From Branchiostoma floridae (lineage: Eukaryota; Chordata; Leptocardii; Amphioxiformes; Branchiostomatidae), in contig NC_049994.1 of NCBI RefSeq assembly GCF_000003815.2, positions 15,260,070-15,324,069 on the forward strand: a stretch of 64,000 nucleotides of DNA, in the 5' to 3' direction. Made by a program: the position numbers and the translations under genes. The notes under the pieces are model-generated. The model ran no database searches. It had not been told where the DNA came from and saw nothing but the letters and a program-made list of their open reading frames with translations. Positions 61,401 to 64,000 of the stretch are shown here, piece by piece (within the stretch, counting starts at the first letter, position 1; each line of letters starts with the position of its first letter).

Positions 61401-63420
61401 TTCTTAACTGATCAATTACTATAAGCAAATTTTTAATAAAGTGAAGCAGCAACTGTATATCATATACAGGCATTTACAACATTGCTTGTCTTGCAAGATC
61501 TTACAACAGACAAGTATTTCCACATAGTATATTAATTTCACAAATTATATATAAATAGTATAGCAAAAAATATCTTTAAAGGCAAAAATAGCAGCCTTTT
61601 TTTTCAATATTGTATGCTAAAAAAGTATCAGAAACACTTAGCCTGAAAACAGCAGAAGCCATAGACCACGTTAACCACCCTCACTGGAGAAAGCATGTTG
61701 CCATATAAATGTACTACTAGGTATGGAAGGATCTAAGTCAAAGTATCAACGGATACAGTAAGAAAAACTCTTTTTTTCCCTGTGGTAGTACCTCACTGGC
61801 GATGTCTCCTGCCTTCTTAACCCTCTTCAAGTCTGGCGTGTCCACAGGAGTCTTGAAATTGTCTCTTGTCTCTGGGAACTTGTTGTACTTGTGCTAAAGG
61901 AACAAAAGTAACAGAGTAGCCATTCAATCATAAACATACCAGATAAAAGAGGATTGTATTTAGTAGATTCTAATTCATTGGTCGATCCCAAAGTGTCAAG
62001 TAAACGTTTTTAGAAGTGTTCTTTGACAATACTGCTTGATCATTCATGCAGCATAAGTTTGTTCACTACAACTTACTACATGCTCTGTGTTATTTCATTA
62101 CAATGTACAGAAGTGTACAGTATCATTAGAACTTTATGTAACATAATCAAATGACTCCAACATGCATTTCTTGACAGGACAACATTACATTTTACAAAAT
62201 TAATGTTTAAACTCTAAAGCCTCAGGATATGCTATTAAGTACATAACAAATCTTTATTGGACTACAATGCTTACAGGACTCTGGTTGTCTGTGTTCTCCT
62301 TCTGCATTTTGTACAGGGGACTCTCATGGACAGCCGTGTAGTTCTTCTCCCTCATTTCAGTCAGTGCCTGCCGACTATAGTGGTCCTGAATCACAAGAAA
62401 ACATTTTTCTTCTCATATCTGATCTATGTTTCCATCTATACACTACATTTATTTCAGGCTCTGGTATATTTGTATTAAATATGTTTCCAGAAGAGTATAT
62501 CAATCCAAACTTAAGCTGTCTAATTACCATATTGGTCAGATCATGTACATTGTGTAACACTGACAACGACACACTGTAATTTGCAGGGCAAAATTCTCAC
62601 AATCAATTCAAACCTTTACAATGTAAGGATGCTGCACACTTTTCTCACAAAATTCAATATCTGACAGTTACAAAACATACAGGAAAAGTTGTTACACTCT
62701 AAGGACCTTCTACTGTTTACACCTTCACTATTTTGGAAAGCATACACAAGCTCACTCATATTTTCTCAGTACAATGTATATCTCAATATGATCCAACTTA
62801 CCGGGCTGGCGTCCAAAGCAGCTTTTACAAGAGTCTTGTACAGTGGAGTCTCAGTAACCTTGAAGTACCCTTTGCCTCGTGCCTCCTCATACGCCTTCTT
62901 ATACACAAGCTACAAGAAAGAAAATATGTAAGAATCTTGGCTGTAGACATTTTACACAGATATGAACAATATAAAACAATGTGAAGATGTAAATATTGTC
63001 TTGAACTATTCTTCCTTCTTTATTGATTTGGCTTTGAAAAACATGCAGATACAGATAGAGCTATCAAGCCAGTAGCAGTTAGAAAGGGCTATGACAAAGA
63101 CAATATAGTACAGTACTACAACTTAGAAGATTTTGTATAACACAATAGGTTGTAGATGTAAAATAGATCTGTATTAAATGAAGCAGGTATCAATTTCTTC
63201 ACAAATACATTGATATAGCTTCAAATTCAGCCTCCATTTTGGAATTGCATTAAGTCAAATCAAAGTTGATAAGAAATGCATTTCTGCAAACGCAAAGAGA
63301 AAATAAACAGTCACTTACATCACTCTGAATCTTGTCAGCATCAATCACCCTCTTCACTTCAGGGCAGTCTGGGAAGAGATGGTACTGTCGCGCTTCGTCC
63401 ACTAACTTCATGTACAGGCC
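7256..63420 (-). CDS. neb: Nebulin gene (3' part, 41 exons traced), overall model
   Basis: Nebulin family proteins lie along the actin thin filament of muscle; each ~35-residue module contacts an actin subunit and the C-terminal SH3 domain sits at the Z-disc. I see 21 upstream exons of mostly one module each, a giant exon of 96 modules, nine further module exons, nine linker exons and an SH3 exon. Each exon edge has an AG acceptor and GT donor, and phases join without a break: phase 0 through the modules, phase 1 from the end of exon 31 to the start of exon 40, then phase 0 into the SH3. Exon 22 and exons 1-21 may be alternatives rather than joined. The start of the gene is outside the window, so any LIM domain or N-terminus is not visible here. 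At least one further exon may lie in the N gaps. Confidence 0.9.
7520..7916. mobile_element. MITE with long terminal inverted repeats and TA flanks
   Basis: TACACCTTTCTCACGCGGCG at the left end is matched in reverse complement at the right end. The perfect core is about 34 bases and weaker pairing continues inward to roughly 65. TA dinucleotides flank both ends (7518-7519 and 7917-7918), as expected for a Tc1/mariner-type target. No transposase is encoded. It sits in the last intron, 84 bases from the SH3 exon. Confidence 0.85.
8446..8593. mobile_element. Short MITE flanked by TTAA (piggyBac-type target)
   Basis: The left end GCCCCGGTCACACAT pairs with the right end ATGTGTGACAAGGGC with one mismatch. 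TTAA lies directly outside each end (8442-8445 and 8594-8597). The 148-base element has no coding capacity and lies in the intron between exons 40 and 41. Confidence 0.75.
9265..9350 (-). CDS. neb: Nebulin exon 40: last linker exon
   Basis: It enters in phase 1 (G plus GC TAC) and leaves in phase 0 (TTT GAG), so it returns the frame to that of the SH3 exon. The residues include [10 protein letters not shown], which combines the IED motif of exons 35 and 38 with the D-Y-[DE]-P motif of exons 34, 37 and 39. Acceptor CATTACTCAG, donor GTACGT. Confidence 0.85.
9351..10574. other. Intron sequence, nothing recognised
   Basis: This is the right-hand part of the intron between exons 39 and 40. I see no module-like frame with splice sites and no clear transposon ends. 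Confidence 0.4.
10577..11149 (-). mobile_element. Mariner-like element, internally deleted
   Basis: The ends CGAGGGGCGTGCAAT..AGTAATGGTCCTGACCCA form inverted repeats of roughly 35 bases at 10577 and 11149. TA flanks at 10575-10576 and 11150-11151 fit a mariner target. On the minus strand, about 10730-10971 encodes the N-terminal helix-turn-helix seen in mariner/SETMAR-type transposases ([42 protein letters not shown]). The DDE catalytic part is absent, so it cannot move itself. It lies in the intron between exons 39 and 40. Confidence 0.85.
12063..12161 (-). CDS. neb: Nebulin exon 39: linker exon with two tandem acceptors
   Basis: It encodes [14 protein letters not shown]... and ends [14 protein letters not shown]. 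The upstream acceptor (CCCAACAG, exon edge 12161) joins exon 38 as T+TA, Leu. A second acceptor 15 bases downstream (ACACCACAG, edge 12146) would also be in phase after exon 37 (G+AG, Glu), but after exon 38 it would make T+AG, a stop. Donor GTAAAC. Confidence 0.75.
12163..12222. repeat. 19-bp tandem repeat, 3 copies, at an acceptor
   Basis: Copies of GGGTCATGGGTCAAATGTC lie end to end directly upstream (in transcript sense) of the exon 39 acceptor and form its pyrimidine-poor upstream context. Confidence 0.75.
12472..12531 (-). CDS. neb: Nebulin exon 38: linker exon (KIEDFL)
   Basis: A 60-base phase 1-1 exon encoding [20 protein letters not shown]. It resembles exon 35 ([19 protein letters not shown]), suggesting the two are copies. 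Acceptor CCCCCTCAG, donor GTACGT. It is the only linker exon ending in T rather than C, A or G, which controls the acceptor choice in exon 39. Confidence 0.75.
13359..13454 (-). CDS. neb: Nebulin exon 37: linker exon (YEYDP)
   Basis: A 96-base phase 1-1 exon. The encoded [20 protein letters not shown] is followed by a His/Tyr-rich end ([12 protein letters not shown]). Acceptor GGCCTACAG. The donor GTTAAT is weak, so this exon may be skipped or use another donor. Confidence 0.75.
13463..13562. repeat. Short degenerate tandem repeat, about 26 bp
   Basis: About four copies around AAATGAAAGTGTTGG..ACAAG lie directly upstream, in transcript sense, of exon 37. They give a pyrimidine-rich sense strand before its acceptor. 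Confidence 0.65.
13851..14070. repeat. 40-bp minisatellite, about 5 copies
   Basis: The unit begins GGATTGAGGATGTACTTCAA and recurs at 13861, 13901, 13941, 13981, 14021 and, diverged, 14061, an exact 40-base step. It is intronic, between exons 36 and 37. Confidence 0.95.
14168..14197 (-). CDS. neb: Nebulin exon 36: 30-base microexon
   Basis: It encodes [10 protein letters not shown] with phase 1 at both ends, between acceptor CTTTCATCAG and donor GTACTG. It can be skipped without breaking the frame. The support is the splice sites plus exact phase fit; no family match is possible at this size. Confidence 0.6.
14198..15529. other. Intron between exons 35 and 36, nothing recognised
   Basis: An 86-residue plus-strand frame at 14590-14850 has no family resemblance and no splice context. 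No repeat is obvious. Confidence 0.4.
15530..15604 (-). CDS. neb: Nebulin exon 35: linker exon (TIEDF)
   Basis: A 75-base phase 1-1 exon encoding [20 protein letters not shown] and EESTD. Acceptor GCTCCTCAAG, donor GTACAT. It is similar to exon 38. Confidence 0.75.
15665..15999. mobile_element. Possible MITE with CAGGG/GGTTGGACAAG ends
   Basis: CAGGGTTGGACAAGT at the left pairs with ACTTGTCCAACCGTG at the right. Inside, GGACAAG/CTTGTCC and GGGCAAG/CTTGCCC motifs recur in both directions. I see no clean target duplication, so the edges are approximate. Confidence 0.55.
17236..17325 (-). CDS. neb: Nebulin exon 34: linker exon (SIFDYEP)
   Basis: A 90-base phase 1-1 exon encoding [18 protein letters not shown], then [12 protein letters not shown]. 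The D-Y-[DE]-P motif recurs in exons 37, 39 and 40. Acceptor CTAACCAG, donor GTACCT. Confidence 0.8.
17395..17560. repeat. 21-bp degenerate tandem repeat
   Basis: Copies of AGGTGTTCTAACAGTTCTAAG run through the first part of the intron between exons 33 and 34, with some truncated units. Confidence 0.85.
17561..18984. other. Intron between exons 33 and 34, nothing recognised
   Basis: Short frames on both strands here lack family resemblance. No repeat ends or RNA genes are seen. Confidence 0.4.
18985..19059 (-). CDS. neb: Nebulin exon 33: Lys/Gly-rich linker exon
   Basis: A 75-base phase 1-1 exon encoding [20 protein letters not shown] and GKVGG. Acceptor ACCCTGTAG, donor GTAAGT. The intron just upstream of it (GGTGACCACAA..AGTGCAC) resembles that upstream of exon 32, hinting at shared origin. 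Confidence 0.8.
19060..20627. other. Intron between exons 32 and 33, nothing recognised
   Basis: The sequence is rich in TACATG/CATGTA words but has no gene or clear element. An 117-residue plus-strand frame at 20464-20817 overlaps the exon 32 edge and has no resemblance. Confidence 0.4.
20632..20830. repeat. About 100-bp tandem duplication spanning an exon donor
   Basis: Copy A (about 20632-20720) and copy B (about 20733-20830) share CAAAGT.CCCAAA..AGACAAATGGG and CTTACTTTG.ATGGAGATAGG. Copy B contains the true exon 32 donor and about 20 exon bases; copy A places a second donor-like site about 110 bases into the intron. Confidence 0.75.
20803..20952 (-). CDS. neb: Nebulin exon 32: Gln/Glu-rich linker exon
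   Basis: A 150-base phase 1-1 exon with a glutamine run ([18 protein letters not shown]) and [12 protein letters not shown]. It is probably a flexible or coiled segment between the last module and the SH3 domain. The CAA/CAG run is prone to length change. Acceptor CTGTACTGTAG, donor GTAAGT. Confidence 0.85.
21728..21944 (-). CDS. neb: Nebulin exon 31: last nebulin module and start of linker
   Basis: It encodes one full module ([29 protein letters not shown]) and the start of the next ([18 protein letters not shown]), then a Pro/Gln-rich stretch. The sequence closely follows the last modules of nebulette and LASP-type proteins. It enters in phase 0 and leaves in phase 1, the point at which the exon phase of the gene changes. 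Confidence 0.92.
22877..22975 (-). CDS. neb: Nebulin exon 30: one module (33 residues)
   Basis: It starts [18 protein letters not shown] and ends RNATKISSE, phase 0 at both ends. The donor is GTAGAC, an unusual but acceptable site. Confidence 0.9.
23784..23897 (-). CDS. neb: Nebulin exon 29: one module (38 residues)
   Basis: It starts [19 protein letters not shown] and ends [10 protein letters not shown]. It is the longest single-module exon downstream of exon 24, with a [12 protein letters not shown] insertion where others have DDPE. Phase 0-0. Confidence 0.9.
24427..25138. repeat. About 145-bp tandem repeat, 5 copies, abutting exon 28
   Basis: Units contain CAGCCAATTA..TTTCAGGGGAG, AAAAAGCATCTTA, TTTCTTTCTTGGCATTTTGG and GGGGCAG..GTTGATAAC. 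The last unit ends at the exon 28 donor. A diverged half unit also precedes the exon 27 edge near 25640-25696. Confidence 0.85.
25139..25240 (-). CDS. neb: Nebulin exon 28: one module, tandem copy of exon 27
   Basis: It starts [19 protein letters not shown] and ends RNTKIQSE. Twenty-three of 34 residues match exon 27, and the 3' edge bases are the same. Phase 0-0. Confidence 0.92.
25697..25798 (-). CDS. neb: Nebulin exon 27: one module, tandem copy of exon 28
   Basis: It starts [19 protein letters not shown] and ends RNTKIQSE, 558 bases from its copy. The donor is GTAC. Phase 0-0. Confidence 0.92.
26605..26940. repeat. Two-copy tandem repeat, about 160-185 bp
   Basis: Shared blocks are GGAAACTT, AGCAACTTTAC, CTATGGGGTAT, GTTTACA.AAAGGAGCTTC and AGGCCATTA. 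Intronic, between exons 26 and 27. Confidence 0.75.
27034..27141 (-). CDS. neb: Nebulin exon 26: one module between two poly-C tracts
   Basis: It starts [18 protein letters not shown] and ends GVTKMLSE, phase 0-0. In transcript sense its acceptor is nineteen C directly before AG (27144-27162), and a C11 tract lies just past its donor (27012-27022). The tract lengths may be sequencing-sensitive. Confidence 0.9.
28126..28230 (-). CDS. neb: Nebulin exon 25: one module (35 residues)
   Basis: It starts [18 protein letters not shown] and ends KNVGKFQSE. The usual aromatic third residue is replaced (AQVAV instead of LQYR), so contact with actin may be weaker. Phase 0-0. Confidence 0.88.
28503..28622 (-). 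CDS. neb: Nebulin exon 24: one long module (40 residues)
   Basis: It starts [20 protein letters not shown] and ends KEANAYASE. The acceptor ATATTCCTAAG is followed by GTTCTC. Phase 0-0. Confidence 0.85.
29163..29270 (-). CDS. neb: Nebulin exon 23: one module, first exon after the giant exon
   Basis: It starts [18 protein letters not shown] and ends QEVGKFQSQ. It enters in phase 0, so it can follow either exon 21 or exon 22. Confidence 0.92.
30057..30734 (-). other. Non-modular C-terminal tail of the giant exon
   Basis: Residues 4838-5063 follow the last module. They include an acidic/Lys stretch, a short asparagine run (NGNNNNNK) and a possible coiled segment ([20 protein letters not shown]). 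No known domain is recognised. Confidence 0.7.
30057..45365 (-). CDS. neb: Nebulin exon 22: giant exon, 96 nebulin modules
   Basis: The frame runs from ATG at 45245 for 5,063 codons to a donor CAG|GTACATG at 30056. Reading through the donor would add 14 residues and stop at 30012. By residue: 1-440 acidic and proline-rich head; about 600-678 six 13-residue Ser/Arg repeats; about 690-840 unassigned; 842-1174 K-x-x-F-E repeats; about 1202-1250 proline runs; 1397-4837 nebulin modules averaging 35.8 residues; 4838-5063 non-modular tail. Module cores follow S-x-[VIL]-x-Y...DDPET.RVK, as in nebulin. Upstream, CACTGTTTTTTTACAG at 45366 is a strong 3' splice site. The 120 bases after it contain no ATG, and TAA lies two codons before the start. 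I infer a first coding exon for an alternative transcript. The protein would be about 0.6 MDa before the shared C-terminus. Confidence 0.85.
30735..31691 (-). repeat. Nebulin modules 88-96: three-module super-repeat
   Basis: Modules carrying DKE or its diverged forms fall at 88, 91 and 94, each followed by two modules with [LF]-[YF]-D-P. The last units are diverged (LFNSENSR). Confidence 0.8.
31692..33932 (-). repeat. Nebulin modules 67-87: seven-module super-repeat, 3 copies
   Basis: Each copy has order DKE, FDPET, FDPET, DD, DKE, FDPET, FDPET (lengths 245, 251 and 251 residues). DKE modules sit at 67, 71, 74, 78, 81 and 85, alternating steps of 4 and 3. Vertebrate nebulin also uses seven-module super-repeats, matching seven actins per tropomyosin. 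Confidence 0.85.
34257..36794 (-). repeat. Nebulin modules 40-63: eight-module super-repeat, 3 copies
   Basis: Three copies of exactly 282 residues (846 bases). Each is two halves of four modules: DKE, FDPET, FDPET, DD. The second DKE module of each copy carries the longer QKDFP..GR form (modules 44, 52, 60). Confidence 0.88.
36795..38321 (-). repeat. Nebulin modules 26-39: irregular modules
   Basis: Fourteen modules of 35-38 residues without a clear super-repeat. Modules 26, 32 and 36 contain [15 protein letters not shown] and RGLGWYTAW, recalling the G-x-G-W segment of the vertebrate tropomyosin-linked motif. Confidence 0.8.
38322..40073 (-). repeat. Nebulin modules 10-25: two-module super-repeat, 8 copies
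   Basis: The span is exactly 8 x 219 bases. The unit is a 38-residue module ([20 protein letters not shown] type) and a 35-residue module ([20 protein letters not shown] type). Copies 3-7 are the most alike; the outer ones are more diverged. Confidence 0.95.
40074..41057 (-). repeat. Nebulin modules 1-9 of the giant exon: diverged modules
   Basis: The array begins at residue 1397. Modules 1-3 are strongly diverged (for example [17 protein letters not shown]). A half module ([14 protein letters not shown]) precedes module 1. Confidence 0.8.
41497..41640 (-). other. Proline-rich segment of the giant exon
   Basis: Residues about 1202-1250 are runs of proline with Ser/Ala ([17 protein letters not shown]). 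Such segments can bind SH3 or WW domains or profilin; the partner here is unknown. Confidence 0.85.
41725..42722 (-). repeat. K-x-x-F-E repeats, about 11 copies, in the giant exon
   Basis: Copies read [QHF]-[DE]-[VI]-x-x-K-x-x-[LMA]-F-E, for example [44 protein letters not shown]. Spacing is 26-40 residues. I do not recognise a named domain; the pattern is loosely reminiscent of short actin-binding repeats such as those in Xin-type proteins, without their conserved Trp. Confidence 0.75.
41946..42317 (-). repeat. 186-bp tandem duplication inside the K-x-x-F-E repeats
   Basis: Two adjacent copies (41946-42131, 42132-42317) encode almost the same 62 residues (for example [20 protein letters not shown] in both). 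The step is a whole number of codons. Confidence 0.92.
43215..43448 (-). repeat. 39-bp / 13-residue Ser-Arg repeat, 6 copies
   Basis: Copies follow S-[EQ]-[EQ]-R-[SA]-S-[QRH]-[VA]-[TS]-[TS]-S-[AS]-[MQ]. This is probably disordered and rich in possible phosphorylation sites. Confidence 0.9.
44053..44101 (-). repeat. 24-bp repeat encoding NPHPHNPG
   Basis: Two full copies and a partial copy of an Asn/Pro/His unit in the head of the giant exon. Confidence 0.8.
45366..45381 (-). promoter_or_regulatory. 3' splice site upstream of the giant frame
   Basis: In transcript sense CACTGTTTTTTTACAG, a good polypyrimidine tract and AG. If exon 21 joined here in phase 0 the frame would hit TGA at the fifth codon, so the site makes sense only for a leader exon. 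Confidence 0.7.
45895..45999 (-). CDS. neb: Nebulin exon 21: one module (35 residues)
   Basis: It starts [18 protein letters not shown] and ends SVSKIQSQ, phase 0-0. It has the canonical module layout with DNPE for DTPE. It is the last module exon before the giant exon and can join exon 23 in frame. Confidence 0.9.
46000..48300. other. Long intron between exons 20 and 21, nothing recognised
   Basis: At 2.3 kb this is among the longest introns in the upstream half. No module exon is visible. A leader exon or promoter for the giant-exon transcript would be expected here or in 45382-45894, but I cannot identify one. Confidence 0.4.
48301..48408 (-). CDS. neb: Nebulin exon 20: one module (36 residues)
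   Basis: It starts [18 protein letters not shown] and ends RQQSKIQSQ, phase 0-0, with acceptor TTCCCAACAG and donor GTAAGA. Confidence 0.92.
48708..48798. mobile_element. Small foldback element
   Basis: TAGCCTGGTATTCATCCA at the left pairs with TGGATACCAGGCTA at the right. Inside, GTCTGCTTCCC pairs with GGGAAGCAGAC. The 91 bases could fold into a hairpin. It is intronic, between exons 19 and 20. Confidence 0.75.
50056..50160 (-). CDS. neb: Nebulin exon 19: one module (35 residues)
   Basis: It starts [18 protein letters not shown] and ends QVNKLASR, phase 0-0. The [10 protein letters not shown] segment matches the usual DTPE core. Confidence 0.92.
50396..50497 (-). CDS. neb: Nebulin exon 18: one module, partial, frameshifted at a gap
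   Basis: The 3' part reads [20 protein letters not shown] and ends TSE in phase 0. The 5' part, next to the N run at 50498, reads KYKEEY in a different frame, and the phase 0 frame contains a TAA there. One missing base near 50480-50490 would explain it, most likely an error at the contig end. Confidence 0.75.
50498..50597. other. Assembly gap (100 N)
   Basis: A round 100-base run, usually a placeholder of unknown true length. It removes the 5' edge of exon 18. Confidence 0.95.
50880..50990 (-). CDS. neb: Nebulin exon 17: one module (37 residues)
   Basis: It starts [19 protein letters not shown] and ends EAGDASSE. Donor GTTTGT is weaker than its neighbours. Phase 0-0. Confidence 0.9.
51034..51520. 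repeat. Four-copy tandem repeat, about 115-155 bp
   Basis: Units contain TTCTTTG.ATTGTTCAG, ATATTTGCCATTGGAAG.C, TTCAGCACCA and AGCTTAATA.C.GTCAAT. Intronic, between exons 16 and 17. Confidence 0.85.
51578..51685 (-). CDS. neb: Nebulin exon 16: one module (36 residues)
   Basis: It starts [18 protein letters not shown] and ends VAADTCD. The DTPE core is AETQLYK. Phase 0-0. Confidence 0.9.
52131..52143 (-). CDS. neb: Nebulin exon 15: 3' tip only, rest in a gap
   Basis: Thirteen bases before a GTATGT donor read RHSG in phase 0, a plausible module end (compare MASG in exon 22). The rest lies in the 307-base N run. Confidence 0.45.
52144..52450. other. Assembly gap (307 N)
   Basis: A sized gap between exons 14 and 15. 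Confidence 0.95.
52458..52625. repeat. AATC-type microsatellite
   Basis: Runs of AATC with AGTC interruptions, in two blocks either side of about 90 bases. Confidence 0.9.
52896..52997 (-). CDS. neb: Nebulin exon 14: one module (34 residues)
   Basis: It starts [19 protein letters not shown] and ends AQKIQSD, phase 0-0. Confidence 0.92.
53377..53476. other. Assembly gap (100 N)
   Basis: Unknown true length, in the intron between exons 13 and 14. Confidence 0.95.
53600..53948 (-). mobile_element. Non-LTR retrotransposon remnant (reverse transcriptase C-terminus)
   Basis: The frame reads [20 protein letters not shown], then [23 protein letters not shown] and [12 protein letters not shown], the usual C-terminal end of a LINE reverse transcriptase protein. 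Only this end is present; it lies on the same strand as the host gene, close to exon 13. Confidence 0.85.
53971..54075 (-). CDS. neb: Nebulin exon 13: one module (35 residues)
   Basis: It starts [18 protein letters not shown] and ends VHDITSE, phase 0-0. Confidence 0.92.
54251..54470. mobile_element. MITE with CAGGGCTTG ends and CTTTG flanks
   Basis: CAGGGCTTGAAAT pairs with ATTCCAAGCCCTG. A 5-base direct repeat CTTTG lies outside both ends. Inside are several TGGGTGCAC/GTGCACCCA words. It lies 30 bases past the exon 12 donor. Confidence 0.75.
54501..54716 (-). CDS. neb: Nebulin exon 12: two modules (72 residues)
   Basis: The first module starts [18 protein letters not shown]; the second starts [20 protein letters not shown]. 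Together they contain [10 protein letters not shown], a canonical SDxxYK actin motif. The second module closely resembles that of exon 6. Phase 0-0. Confidence 0.93.
55056..55157 (-). CDS. neb: Nebulin exon 11: one module (34 residues)
   Basis: It starts [19 protein letters not shown] and ends YKNQST, phase 0-0. Confidence 0.92.
55528..55638 (-). CDS. neb: Nebulin exon 10: one module (37 residues)
   Basis: It starts [18 protein letters not shown] and ends MEEIQSS. The HVKKMEEIQ end resembles exon 5 (HAQHMGEIQ). Phase 0-0. Confidence 0.92.
55639..56331. other. Intron between exons 9 and 10, left part
   Basis: Purine-rich plus strand; the minus-strand frames here are low-complexity artefacts. 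No module exon is visible. Confidence 0.45.
56332..56431. other. Assembly gap (100 N)
   Basis: Unknown true length. The intron is 2.15 kb where nearby introns are mostly 0.4-0.9 kb, so an exon could be lost here. Confidence 0.95.
56432..57791. other. Intron between exons 9 and 10, right part
   Basis: Degenerate purine-rich blocks (GGAAGCAAGA..AACA, ATTGAAGCA) recur between about 56950 and 57290. No coding exon is seen. Confidence 0.45.
57792..57896 (-). CDS. neb: Nebulin exon 9: one module (35 residues)
   Basis: It starts [18 protein letters not shown] and ends AQKISSQ. Preceded by exon 8's SD it forms SDNVYK, a canonical actin motif across the splice. Phase 0-0. Confidence 0.92.
58321..58431 (-). 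CDS. neb: Nebulin exon 8: one module (37 residues)
   Basis: It starts [18 protein letters not shown] and ends VTAQNSD. It resembles exon 2 in the KGY..TP.LY core. Phase 0-0. Confidence 0.92.
58823..58927 (-). CDS. neb: Nebulin exon 7: one module (35 residues)
   Basis: It starts [18 protein letters not shown] and ends NKMNDVQSD. The [11 protein letters not shown] core matches [11 protein letters not shown] of exon 1. Phase 0-0. Confidence 0.93.
59010..59340 (+). mobile_element. Possible reverse-transcriptase end fragments
   Basis: Two short plus-strand stretches read [20 protein letters not shown] (about 59010-59070) and [19 protein letters not shown] (about 59245-59305), the style of LINE protein ends. 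They are out of order and short. Confidence 0.3.
59459..59686 (-). CDS. neb: Nebulin exon 6: two modules (76 residues)
   Basis: The first module has 40 residues ([20 protein letters not shown] start); the second starts [30 protein letters not shown] is a canonical actin motif. Phase 0-0. Confidence 0.93.
59763..59866 (-). pseudogene. Partial duplicate of the start of exon 6
   Basis: About 55 coding bases, the acceptor and about 45 intron bases of exon 6 are repeated about 130 bases upstream. The frame runs to GQK then diverges, with no donor, so it is not a working exon but carries a decoy acceptor. Confidence 0.85.
60232..60330 (-). CDS. neb: Nebulin exon 5: one module (33 residues)
   Basis: It starts [18 protein letters not shown] and ends MGEIQGY, phase 0-0. 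The usual terminal Ser is absent. Confidence 0.92.
60331..61791. other. Intron between exons 4 and 5, nothing recognised
   Basis: A/T-rich with no module exon, repeat or transposon end that I can support. Confidence 0.45.
61792..61893 (-). CDS. neb: Nebulin exon 4: one module (34 residues)
   Basis: It starts [19 protein letters not shown] and ends AGDIASE, phase 0-0. Confidence 0.92.
62275..62385 (-). CDS. neb: Nebulin exon 3: one module (37 residues)
   Basis: It starts [18 protein letters not shown] and ends NTDNQSP. The core is HESPLYK instead of DTPE. Phase 0-0. Confidence 0.9.
62802..62909 (-). CDS. neb: Nebulin exon 2: one module (36 residues)
   Basis: It starts [18 protein letters not shown] and ends ALDASP. 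With exon 1's SD it forms SDLVYK, a canonical actin motif. Phase 0-0. Confidence 0.93.
63319..63420 (-). CDS. neb: Nebulin exon 1 of the window: one module (34 residues)
   Basis: It starts [18 protein letters not shown] and ends ADKIQSD. It enters in phase 0 after acceptor TCTTTTACAG, so earlier exons lie to the right of the window. Confidence 0.92.
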
Positions 63421-64000
63421 CTGTAAAAGAAAGGACGATATGTTGGTAAAAACATGAAAAAACATTGTCACTGATGTAAGGTAATGGATTCTACTTGAAA
63501 CGTTCTACTTGAAACTTTCCGATTTTCATATCGAGTTGCTTGAGTAATTGTTCTTTGGCTCTAGAATACACTCTGGTAGTACAAACAGGGACACATCATT
63601 AGTGATGAACATTTGAATGTTTTAGGCACCTTCGGCCCTTATGCGTTATGTGAGGATACAAAAATTCCACTTAATGATATGTTTCAAAGGTCTAGAATGC
63701 ATTTATTACTGTCACAATTATTCCTCCCTTTTATAGGTGCATATTCACAAAATTTAGTCTCCAATATAAATTATCATGATACGAGTATTAAGCCTTTTAT
63801 TGTTTTTACCATGGCTACATGAATAAAGGCGAAGAAAGTAAAACAAACTTAAGAAACTTCAACAGTGGTGGCACTAAGCAATTTTGAAGCTTATATTCAA
63901 CACAATGTTAAGCTTGTGTGTGCAAGGGCTAATCATCATTATGATAATGTTCAGTTTGACTTTGAAACATCCACAAAATTTACATGTCAAATATCTCATG
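63421..64000. other. Intron, right edge of window
   Basis: No module exon or repeat is recognised. Confidence 0.45.

Noticed and set aside
7256-63420. LIM domain expected in some nebulin-family members
   Set aside because: No Cys/His zinc-finger pattern is visible in any traced exon; if present it lies beyond the right edge.
1-64000. CRISPR arrays, operons, ribosome binding sites, tRNA or rRNA genes
   Set aside because: None is seen. The window is animal nuclear DNA, and its regular repeats are protein modules or minisatellites.

Overview
The window looks like lancelet (amphioxus, Branchiostoma-type) nuclear DNA. It is AT-rich, intron-dense and full of short inverted-repeat elements. It holds an intronless class A receptor gene and a very large nebulin-family gene ending in a nebulin-type SH3 domain. 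Four runs of N (100, 307, 100 and 100 bases) mark assembly gaps. I infer the organism from gene content and architecture; I could not run a search.

Layout. On the minus strand, 133-1464 encodes a seven-helix receptor related to the lysophospholipid/cannabinoid/melanocortin group. From 1465 to about 7095 I see no gene, only two three-copy tandem repeats. The rest of the window, 7256 to 63420 on the minus strand, is one nebulin gene read right to left. Its 5' end lies beyond the right edge. I traced 41 exons by splice sites and reading phase and number them 1 to 41 in transcript order. Exons 1-21 (63420 down to 45895) each encode one nebulin module of 33-37 residues, or two in exons 6 and 12, all in phase 0. 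Exon 22 is a single giant exon of about 15.3 kb (30057-45365) encoding 5,063 residues. Exons 23-31 return to one module per exon. Exons 32-40 are short linker exons in phase 1, and exon 41 encodes the SH3 domain.

The most interesting object is exon 22. It begins with an apparent 3' splice site followed by 120 bases without an AUG, an in-frame stop, and then the first AUG of the giant frame. It ends in phase 0 and fits exon 23. The simplest reading is that it is the first coding exon of an alternative nebulin transcript, while the other transcript splices exon 21 to exon 23 and skips it. Its protein has an acidic, proline-rich head, a six-copy 13-residue Ser/Arg repeat, an unassigned region, eleven copies of a K-x-x-F-E motif, a proline run, and then 96 nebulin modules by my count. 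The modules change super-repeat period along the array: two-module units (8 copies of exactly 219 bases), then eight-module units built of two fours (3 copies of exactly 846 bases), then seven-module units of four plus three (3 copies), then three-module units.

Mobile DNA sits in the introns: a mariner-type element with only the helix-turn-helix part of its transposase, several short inverted-repeat elements with TA, TTAA or other flanks, a foldback element and a reverse-transcriptase remnant. Several intron repeats abut or copy exon edges: the exon 6 start, the exon 32 donor, and the repeats beside exon 28. A nebulin gene is known in amphioxus, so the novelty of each point here must be checked against published models.
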